This document shows, piece after piece, positions 11,878-26,046 of a stretch of 42,261 bases of DNA. The position numbers were made by a program, and so were the translations under genes. The DNA is taken from positions 91,494 through 133,754 of the forward strand of contig NW_004754915.1 of NCBI RefSeq assembly GCF_000188695.1. Direction: 5' to 3'. Within the stretch, counting starts at the first letter, position 1. Every line of letters begins with the position of its first letter. The notes beneath the pieces were generated by a model that saw only the letters and a list, made by a program, of their open reading frames with translations, did not search any database and had not been told where the DNA came from. This DNA comes from Salpingoeca rosetta (Eukaryota > Opisthokonta > Choanoflagellata > Craspedida > Salpingoecidae).

Positions 11878-11932
11878 CTGCGCTCTGTGTGTGTGTGTGT
11901 GTGTGCGTGTGTGAATGTGTGTGTGTGTGTCT

Positions 11933-11987
<55 letters not shown>

Positions 11988-12110
11988 TGTGTGTGTGTGT
12001 GTGTCTGTGTGTGTGTGTGTCTGGCTGTCCTTGCTGTTCGTCAGCACTTTTTCGTGAGGAATGTCAGCAGTTTTCATGCGCACAATACACAAGAACAACA
12101 AACAACGACG
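11878..12110. other. Tandem intergenic spacer with (GT)n
   Basis: Only 233 bp lie between the stop of the ankyrin-Ig gene and the start of the GalNAc-transferase gene. Roughly 140 bp of it (11883-12020) is (GT)n with CTGT interruptions. It must hold the 3' end of one gene and the promoter of the next. I see no AATAAA in it. Confidence 0.6.
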
Positions 12111-16926
<4,816 letters not shown>

Positions 16927-17036
16927 TGCTCTTTGAGGCCTTGCTTTGGTGTTTGGTGTTTACCTCGAACACGTGTGCGTTTAATGCGTGTGTTTGTGTT
17001 TGTGTTTGTATTTGTGTTTGTGTGTGTGTGTGTATT

Positions 17037-17074
<38 letters not shown>

Positions 17075-17312
17075 CGTGCGTGCGCGCGTTCAAGCGTTCA
17101 CCGTGTTGTTTGTCGTTTGTGGATCGAGCAGCGTCTACTAGAGACGCACGCGTTGCTTTTCCCCGCAACAATTCCTTCATCCCTCTTCTTCTTCCTCATC
17201 AGGAGTTGTGGCGTTTGTTAAAAGACGTGATTCATCGCCAAATACACAAGCCAAGCACGTGTAACCTCGGGCACATCACACGCATGTTCACGCACACATT
17301 CGCAGCCATGCA
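16927..17312. other. Convergent 3' intergenic region
   Basis: This spacer separates the GalNAc-transferase stop (plus) from the stop of the helix-hairpin-helix gene (minus). It contains a TTTGTG/GT-rich repeat (about 16986-17085). No coding exon or RNA gene was recognised. Confidence 0.6.
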
Positions 17313-17480
17313 TCATGCTTCTGCCTCTGGGTTGTAGTGTTTGGCCCACAGCGCTCTCCCTACGCGTTCACAAGTCCAACCATTTCCTGTGAACGACAGG
17401 CAAACATGCACATCACGTGTGAGTGTGACAACGGATGAGAACAGCATGCAGCCACATCGTTTTTGCATGAACACAGGTGC

Positions 17481-17542
<62 letters not shown>

Positions 17543-18271
17543 CGTGCGTGTGTGTGTGTGTGCGTGTGTGTGTGTCGTGCGCACCAAGTTCTTTGGCCTT
17601 GGCTTGGATGTGCTTCACAAAGTGCAAGTAGTTCCGCAGCTTGTACTGTCATTGGTTAGGGAGGAGAGTGGGATGGCGTCATGTTAGGTCGCGGACAACA
17701 GGAGCAATGACACAAGAAGACACACTTGCACACAGTCGCAAACACGCACGCACACCACACACACACACACACAATACACACTGACAAACACACACTGACA
17801 AACACACACACACACACACAGGTACGCACAAGCGCGCATGCACGCTTACGTCGATGGGCTGACAGGACGGAATGGCGAGCATGGCCTCATCACTCATGAA
17901 CGGCGCTCGGGGATCCAACGGTGCAAGCACGGCAGATGCCGTTGCCGGGCCAACCTAGTTGCGATCATGTTCGATTGAAAAAGACGCCAGTTAGAGGTCG
18001 CTCTCACCTCCAGCATCCCTCAACCGACAACACCAAACACAACCACACGTACCCCTTTCAACTTTGTCAGGTGGTTGATTGCCTTCTCAACATTGGGCAT
18101 GGCAGCAAGCGCTGCTGTGGAGCAATCTCTGCAACGACAATGTCAACCGACACACACATGTGAGTGGATGGGTGAGGCTGCAAACAAATGAGGCTGTGAC
18201 ATGTGTTTCGCACGCCTCCACTGACAAAGAAAGAGTGAAAGAGAGAGAGTGAGTGAGTGAGAGAGACAGAC

Positions 18272-18349
<78 letters not shown>

Positions 18350-18984
18350 GCACACACAAATACACACACACAAATACACACACACACACACAAATACACA
18401 CACACACAAATACACACGCACGTACACGTACACACCCGCACATACACATACATGACGAGCTGCTCGTCGTTCTGTTTGACAAGTCGCATCAAGGGCCTGA
18501 ACTTGCCACGCGTGATCTTCCATTCCATGATCTTTTCCAACTCAGGCTTTGTCACGTGCGGCTTGTCCCGCTTCATGGCAGCAGGGCGGAGATCCGTCCA
18601 CATCCACGCGTCCAGCTCCAGCAAGCGATGGTGTTTCTTCTTCTTCTTTGTTGCCACTGCGTTGATGGCTGCCTCATAGCCGTCCTCAGCCGCCCGCCAT
18701 GCCTTCACGTCCGCTGTCTTCCACAGCTGCTTTGCTGTCCGCACGACACCAGCATCGCCGTCCTTCACAACCTGCGCCTGCTCCACATGGGTCCTGTCAT
18801 CACCGCCATCAGCATCAGCAGTCGCAGCATCAGCAGCAGCGCTCGCCTCCCTCTTCGCCCGCTTCGGCCTCAGCCCTTCTCTTCTTCCCATCGTGTTGTC
18901 GTTCACACTCGTTTTGGCGCGTTTGGGAGGACTTTCAAGGAGCGTCAAGCAGAATGCACCAAACGTGTTGCCCATCCTCCACAT
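17313..18984 (-). CDS. Conserved eukaryotic-type protein with helix-hairpin-helix (glycosylase-like) motif
   Basis: Five minus-strand exons join in phase: 18984-18452, 18128-18053, 17954-17850, 17645-17585 and 17386-17313 (TGA), giving 282 aa; the ATG at 18975 is an alternative start. The first 85 residues are basic and low-complexity with KRAK/RPKRAKR clusters, suggesting nuclear location. The conserved core begins WMWTDLRPAAMKR and runs through MEWKITRGKFRPLMRLV. Then LTKLKGVGPATASAVLA is a helix-hairpin-helix hairpin, followed by PFMSDEAML, placed as the catalytic Asp segment is placed in HhH-GPD DNA glycosylases. The C-terminus ends VGRALWAKHYNPEAEA. I recall this core as a family found in fungi and animals without an assigned activity; I cannot name it reliably. 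DNA binding is inferred. Its start lies only about 170 bp downstream of the metalloprotease stop. Confidence 0.8.
18241..18440. repeat. (GA)n/(CAGA)n/(AC)n compound repeat
   Basis: GAGA and CAGA units pass into a long AC run with AAATACAC interruptions. It fills the first intron of the helix-hairpin-helix gene; in the sense direction it is TG-rich from the donor onward. Confidence 0.9.
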
Positions 18985-19150
18985 GGCTTCCACTCCTCTC
19001 TGCTCACTGATTCATCATTCATTCGTTCAATAACAGGGCCTACAGCGTCTCCCTCAACCGGCAAGGGAAGAGCAGGAGCAGGATCAAGTAATGGCAACAA
19101 GCAATGTAACACAAAAGGAAACTAAGGCACAAGCAAGCAAGCACGTCACG

Positions 19151-22100
19151 TCACACGCGGCCAGCACCAGGTGGCTTCGGTTTCGGCTTTGGCTTCGGCT
19201 TCGGCTTTGGCCTTGCTCCTGGTCGGGACGATGCCTGCTGGTGCCGCTGCCGCTCCTGTTGCTGGTGGTGCTGGTGCTGTTGTTGTTGTTGTGGATGGGT
19301 GGTTGCGGCCATGGCTGGCTTTGTTGGCTTTGTTGGCTTGGGCGGGCGTGCCTTTGGTTGGGAGGCGCCAGCTGTCGGTGCGCTGGGCCGCGACGACGGC
19401 CTTGCTGGTGCGTCACGCTGGGCGGCGTGTGTAGCGGGTGAAGTTGTTGCCACCGCCGCTGCAGGCCTCGCTGGCTTGCTTGGCTTGCCTTGTATCGGCC
19501 TCTCACCCCGACTTGGCCGACGTGCGGGCCGTGATGGCTTCGATGGGCGCGGGGCATCGCGATCGCCACCGCTCTTGAACACGAGCTTGCCGTGCTTCGG
19601 TGGTGGAGCAGCTGGGCGCCCGCCAGCGGCAGCACCGCCGGATTTGGCGGGTGAGATGCGACGCACATAGTTGCCGGGCACCAGCCCTCGCTCAGCACCG
19701 CGGCGGCAGTGCAGCCAGCCACCCTCCTCGCCCTCAACCGTCAGGATTGTGCCGCGCGCGACCGTCAGCTCCTCGCTGTTGGTCGCTGTCCAATCGTACA
19801 TGCACGAGACCTGATATGCCTGTCCGGCCTGCGTGGTGTGTTCGACAGTGGTAGCAGACGCAGCATCGCCTCCCTCCACGTTGTCGTACGAGTGCACGTC
19901 ATCGTCGTCGTCGTCGTCCACAACCGACTCTGCAGTCGTCACCTCAGCCAGGCGAACAGAGGGGCGCCGCGTGCGTCCGCCCCCATCTGCCAGGGGAGTG
20001 ACATACGTGGCCGGGATGTAGCCAGCGCGCCCATCGCTGCACGTCGCATACCACCAATCCGCGTTGCTCTTGTCCGTGACCACAACCACGTCGCCGTCCC
20101 GCAGTGACATGGCGCCTTCGTGCTCGGCCATGTATGCGGCCGTGGCACGGTACCTCTCGCCACCCGACGTCTCCTCGCCACCGCCGCCCGCCCTTGCTGC
20201 TGACGACGGCACCATAGCAGCCTGGGCCTGGGCCTGGGCCTGGCGACGGGGCGATCGTGGGGCCGCCACAGGTGTCGGTTTCGCCGGCCCGCGCGCTGAC
20301 AATGTTGGTGCTGTTCGTGCTGCTGCTGTTGTTGGTGCTGCTGTTGTTGTTCTTGTTGTTGGTGCTGGTGCCGGGCGCACAGGGGCTGGGCGAGCAGGTG
20401 CGTGCTTGGCGGCACCCGTGTGCTTGGACGTGTTGACGGCGTCGCTGCTGCCCATCGCTGACACGAGCGGGTTTGGTCGTGGTGCCGGTGCAGGCCCATG
20501 TGCATTGGCGGTAGTGGTGGCCGCAGAGTATGCGCCGCCGGTGAACGCGCTGTTGTCGTACGTGGTCATTGTTTGGATGGTGGCCGGGGTGTGCACGCCA
20601 CGTGCAGCTGGACGTGACGGCGCACGCTTCTGCCCGCCTTGGTTCATGCTCTTCCACCCTTTGCTTGCACCGCCAGCACTACTGCTGCCGCTGCTGCTAC
20701 GGTTGCTGTCACGCCTGCGGTACAAGATGATGGCCACGAGAATGGCGAACACGAGCACGCCTGCAACAACACCGCCGATAATGGCGCCCGTGGATGCTCC
20801 GCTGCCGTTGGAGGAGGTGGACCCGCTCGTCACCACACCAACGACGCTCACGTCTGCTGCCAGCTGGCTCGACAGTGCAGCCGCAGCCTCTGTCACCGCC
20901 GTCGCCAGCTTGCTGTCCTTCACGGATGATGATGCAACCACAGCCCGGTACGCGCGCGTGTCTGATGCGACCTCTCGCCTCCTTCGGGCAGAAGAACTGC
21001 TGCCACTGCCGCTCGCTGCCTGGCTGGTGTCAGCGGCGGCACGCGCAAACGACGCGATGAAGATGGACGGGTCCACGACAGTGCGCATGGCGGTGAGCAC
21101 GGTCGACTGGAAGGAGGCGTCCGAGGCCGCGGCAACGCCAGCGATGCCGGCCCGCGTGGTGTTGAGTCTGATGTCAACCTCGACGCCGCAGCACTCCTCC
21201 GTGACTGAGAGGGCGCCACACCGGCTGCCGTTGCCCATGCGCTCATGCATGATGGACCGCTGGCGCGTGCGGGTGCACTGGCTGCACTTGCTCCAGTCGG
21301 ACCACCCCGATTCCAGGCAGTCACGCCGCGTTACGGAGCACACGCCAAACCAGCACTGCGTCACCGTGCCGGCAGCAACATCTGTTTCGTCGCTGGTGCA
21401 CGTGGTGCCGTCCGCGACAGGCAGCAGCTGACACGTGCCATCGCCGTTGCACTCGCCAACACGAACCGTCCCCGTATCATTGTTGCTCGCTGACGATGCT
21501 GATGATGATGATGATGATGATGAGGATGACGACGACGACGACGCAGGAACCAGGCATGCGTCAGCGGTTGCGCAGCCCACGGCAGGGTCGCACGGGACGG
21601 GGCACGATGCCTGCAGGCACGGCTGCGTGCGCGTGTCGGAGAGCCCAAGCTGCGCGCACGACCTGCCGCCGAATCGCTCCTCAACACACGTGCGCGTGGA
21701 CGTGGTGATGCCCTCGCCGCATGTGGTGGAGCAATCTGACCACGACGACCACTGGCCACACATGCAGTCCTCGGGGCATGGCGTGACATCCTCGCACGAG
21801 CGCGTCTGGATTGGAGCGAGGTTGAGGTCCTGGCACGTGGCACCGCCGTGCTGCGCGTCCGTGCATGTGCGCGAGCGCGTCTCAATGCCGCCTTCACCGC
21901 ACGACACGCTGCAGTCTGACCAGCCAGACCAGTTGTTGCACTCGCAGTCCACAGGACACGGGTCCTCATTACACGTCCTCGTCTCTGCGTCGTCCAACCC
22001 AAGCTCTGCACACGTCGCGCCGCCAGCCTGCTGCGGCTCCGAGCACACGCGCGTGCGGGTCTGCTGGCCGCCGTTGCACGAGGCAGAGCACGCTGACCAG

Positions 22101-22404
22101 GACGACCACGACGTGCATGTGCAGTCCGTCGGACACGCGTCTGCATTGCACGCCTCCACGTCTGCTGCTGGCTCGTCACCCACGCACAATTGGTCGCCCT
22201 GCGTCCCGTCTGTGCAGCGGCACGACCATCCACGCTCGCGCGTACCGCCGCCACAGGGAGCCGAGCATGCGGTGAAGGCTGCATCCTGCTGCCATTCGCA
22301 GTACACGGCGTCGCTGTTGCCGCTGGAACCGCCGCAGCCGCCCGGCCCACACGCATCACACGCGCCCTGCTCCGTGCACTGAAGTTTGGAGATGGCAGGT
22401 GGAG

Positions 22405-22477
<73 letters not shown>

Positions 22478-25345
22478 TTTGTGCTCTTTGTGTGAGAGAG
22501 TTTGGGGTGGTAACGTAACCTGAGGTGTGGTGACTACACAAACCCAAGCAAATATGCAACACCATCACGTCCTGCAACAACTTCACACACACACACACAC
22601 ACGGACGCGTACGCATTCACATCAAAACACCTTCCCGCATATCTCCGTTTCTACTCCCGCACTCACCATGCCCTGTTCGTCTGCGGGCGTGATGCATGGA
22701 GTGGTTGCTGGTGCGCGCTCGCAGGGTGCGTCCGCATCCCACACCAGCGTTGACGATGTGCCGCACTGGCCAGAGTACGGGTAGCAGCCGTTGTCGTTGG
22801 CACACGCGCGCACGCATGGGTAGTTGCGCAGGGAGCACCCAGCGAGGCCTAACGCCATGCGGCAAAACGCCTCGTGGATGTGCGAGCACGTGCCCTGAAA
22901 GCAGACGGCGCGGGTTGTGTCGGCGCCATCAACAAGGTCGCACGAGGTGCCATCCGGGAGCGGCTCACCACGCGGGCACTCGGCAGTCTCACCATCGCAC
23001 CGCTGCTCGTCAAGACACGGGGTGGTCGGGTCAGCGCCCCTGCACAGGGTGCCCTTGGGGCGAAGCGTACCATCCGCATTGCAGCACGCGCCGCCAAACC
23101 GGCACGGGTCTGGCTGGAGGAAGCAGCTGCCCTTGGCGGCCACAACCGCCGTGATGTCTTCCTTGGAGCAGGGCGAGAAGAGATATGCGTTGTCTGCCTG
23201 CAGGTCGTTGGTGATCTCCGGGAACATGACATAGGGGCCCCCCTGCGCGTCAGACGGGTAGCAGCGGTGCGACCCAGGCGTGGAGGAGCAGGAAGGGATG
23301 CGCCCACCACCACACAGGACGGTGCTGCAACAGTCGTGGACTGCCCCCGCGTTGTGGCCAATCTCGTGCGCAGTGACCAGCACCGTCTGCATGAGCGGGA
23401 CGGCGCCGGCGGAACGCGTGGTCGAGAACCCCGTGTTGACGACATACGGCCTGCAGCAGTTAGTGGATGGGGGATGGATGGAGAGATTGGACCGGTTGGA
23501 GTTGGATGCAGTGTGGTGAGCAGAAACATGCAGTGGAGGGGGTGTGGGATGGTGTGTCACACTCCACATCAGAAAATGACTAGCGGGTCATTGTCTGCGC
23601 ACACACTCATGCACATGCACATGCACATGCACATGCACATGCACACACATGCACATGCACACGAACATACACACACGTATACACACATCCCCACATACAT
23701 TCACACACATCCCCACATACATTCACATACATTCAAACACACACACGCTCGCGCGCGGGGAAACTCACTTTCCGCTGTTGGTGAAGATGGTGTATGAGCA
23801 GATACCGCCGGCCGTGCGTTCGTCTGTGGAGCCGCGACTGGCAACACCAAGCGTGCCGCCCGCATCCGTGTGCGTGAAGAAGTGGTTCAGGCACACCTGT
23901 TGCGACGTCGGCTCGCCAGCGCCACGGACGCGCTTCGTGGCCCCTGCTGCAGCCCCCTCTGCCAACCACTCCTGGTATGACCTCAGGATGGTGTTTGGGT
24001 CTTCGGCGGCGCTGTCCCCCTGCGGCAAACCAACCGCCCCGCCCGTGTAGAAGATGCCTCGGATTTGGAACGAGATGGGGCTGCCACCAAAGTTGCGGTT
24101 GTCGTCGTACACGCCATCAACGAGGTGCAGAATGTCGACAATTCGCGCCTCCGTCTGTGCAAACTGTCGGGCGGTGCACAGGTCGGTGTCCTCGTCGGGC
24201 CAGCAGTCGCCGCCCCACGCCCGCAGGAAGTTCACGTCGTAGTCCACGTATACGCTGCAGATGGTGTGGTCTGGTGACGGTGGGCCCTCGCGGCGCTGCC
24301 GTGCGCGTTCGCCGCCGTTGCCTTCGTCGCTCGGTGGAGTGCCGGGGCCGGTGCTGATATTGGTCTGTGCAATGTCTGCCGTGTGGGGGTGTGCCAGGGA
24401 CATGGGCTGAAACGCGATGTCATGCACGTGCGTAACACACGCGAGCACACCCCTGTCTCCGTTTGCTGCGGGTGTTGCTGGGCGGATGGGCGGTTCAATG
24501 GAGTATCGGTCTGCACCGACGCGAGCCCAGCCCGTGACGCGGCCCGCCTCCCACGACAGCGACACACGCGCATGTGAGTCTTCGGGGTCGCTTGCTGCAA
24601 GTGCGTTTAAGTGGTGATTGTGTGTGTGTGTGTAAGCGAGTGAGTAAGCGAGTGATTGTGTGTGTGTGTGTGCGTGTGTTTGGGGCTTGGCTTGTACGTG
24701 CACGTGAGTTTTCGTCTTGTGACGGAGGATAGCGTGCACACAAATTACATTGGATGGCATATTCACGGGTCCAATGAGCTCATTAATGGCAAGCAACGAA
24801 GCACACACACACACACACCACACACACACACACACACATGCACACACACACACACACCTTCAAAGCCGCTGAGCCAAACAATGTCTGGGTGCAGCGTGGC
24901 GCGCGTGTTTGCTTCGCGGTGCAGGATGTGGTTGTGGTCGCGCAACACCAGGGTCAAGATTGCCCTGTGGCATTGGGGGGGGGAACGATACGTGTGAGGT
25001 TGAGACGGTGCATATGCGAGGCGTACGCACCAAGGTGCAGGACTAGCATGCGCGATTCTGGGCAGCAGCCACAATGAGGCGTGATCCGCTCAGGGCAGGG
25101 CAGACACAGGAGCCCTCTCCACCGTACGTGTTGCTGTCGATGTCCATCAAGGTCACGGTCAGGGGCCCCGATCGCTGGGTGCTGTTCGAGTACGCGCCAC
25201 CACGAGGGCGATCTTCGTACACAAGGCGTGTAAGGAGGGCACCGTCGTGCTCACAGGATGACGGCGGCAAGATGGCAGCATGCGTCACACACAGGGCGCA
25301 GGCGAGAACGACCAACGCCGCTGCAGCGCGCAACGTCGTGGCCAT
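19151..25345 (-). CDS. ADAM10/17-like transmembrane metalloprotease with TSP1 repeats and two cytoplasmic SH3 domains
   Basis: Type I membrane zinc protease. Five minus-strand exons: 25345-25128, 24964-24858, 24594-23769, 23450-22667 and 22378-19151 (TGA), giving 1720 aa. Order of parts: signal peptide (1-23); prodomain-like strands; a furin-type RQRR site; a reprolysin (M12B) catalytic domain with VCLNHFFTHTDAGGTLGVA and the zinc site HEIGHNAGAVHD (412-423), Met-turn in YVMFPE; a Cys-rich part; about five TSP1 repeats (671-918 and about 1000-1040; WSSWSACSASC, WSGWSDCSVSC, WSSWSDCSTTC, WSDWSKC); a poly-Ser run; an RRRR site; a membrane span (about 1174-1197, IIGGVVAGVLVFAILVAIIL). Inside are SH3-1 (about 1386-1443, ALYDY-like AAYMAEHEG, WWYA, GYIPATYV) and SH3-2 (about 1495-1553, MYDW, GWLHCRRG, GLVPGNYV), then a Pro/Lys-rich tail. 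The catalytic part matches ADAM17/ADAM10 best, while TSP1 repeats recall ADAMTS. No PKxCG cysteine switch was seen. The first intron junction is the least certain. Confidence 0.88.
22411..22475. repeat. (GT)n in the last intron of the metalloprotease gene
   Basis: About 32 pure GT units on the plus strand lie about 30 bp from the acceptor of the exon starting at 22378. On the gene's sense strand this is (AC)n close to the 3' splice site. Confidence 0.95.
23600..23755. repeat. (CACATG)n and AC-rich repeat in a metalloprotease intron
   Basis: CACATG hexamers are followed by ACATAC and AC units, in the intron between the exons at 24594-23769 and 23450-22667. The gene's sense strand is TG-rich right after the donor. 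Confidence 0.8.
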
Positions 25346-26046
25346 GCCTCGTGCGGTGTTGATGGCGTGTGTGTCTCTCTGTTTGTCAGTGTGCTTGTCT
25401 GCGTCTGCGTCTGCGTCTGTGTGTGTGTGTGTGGATGTTGATGGCGTCTGCGTCTGTGTATGTGTATGTGTGTGTGTGTGTGTATGTGTGTGTGTGTATG
25501 TGTATGTGTGTAGATGTTGATGGCGTGTGTGTGTCTGCCTACGTCTGTGTCTGCGTGGCTCTCAATAACGGGTATCAGCGCTGCTGTGGTCGCTCGGGTG
25601 CTGTGACAGCGCTGCGTTTTGCTGCTTGTGTGCTGGAGAGAGGAAAATGACTGCGGGTGTGGGGTTGTGTGTGCGTGTGTGTGAATCAAGGCATCAACCC
25701 GACCGGCGAGTTCGTTCCAAGTTCCTGTCGCTGTTGTCTTCGCCCCCACTGCTGGTGTTGTACGTCAATTAATTGTCACAATGCTCATTCACAGCAACGC
25801 ACATCGCTTGCAGGCACCAGCAACCAACCAAGCACGACGGACTTGTTCCTCCTCCTCCCCCACAACCAATCGAGTGCTGAGGAGGCGTTGGTGGTGAGAA
25901 TGCGCGGCGTGCCGCAGATGTTTTGTTACATCTTCCGCCAGTTTTCAGGACTGCCACCAACAACAAGGGTAAGGCAACAAGGGCAAGCAAGAACGAAGAA
26001 GAAGCGCTGTTGGGCCACTGTCAAGACACGAGCACAACAGCTCGTG
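25346..26046. promoter_or_regulatory. Divergent intergenic region between metalloprotease and amidohydrolase genes
   Basis: About 700 bp separate the two start codons. It carries a TCTGCG/TG-rich repeat (about 25375-25550), and an open frame in phase with the amidohydrolase reaches back to about 25657. It may therefore contain a 5' coding extension (ATG at 25900) as well as both promoters. A donor-like GTAAGG near 25970 and an acceptor-like CAACAG at 26035-26040 could delimit a small 5' intron that keeps the same phase. Confidence 0.45.

Noticed and set aside
25043..25127. Coding extension of metalloprotease exon 1 through this stretch to a TAG stop
   Set aside because: A phase-2 donor GTACGG at 25127 allows a join to 24964 that yields a prodomain-like sequence, while reading on ends in a stop after about 28 codons. 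The junction is still the weakest in that gene.
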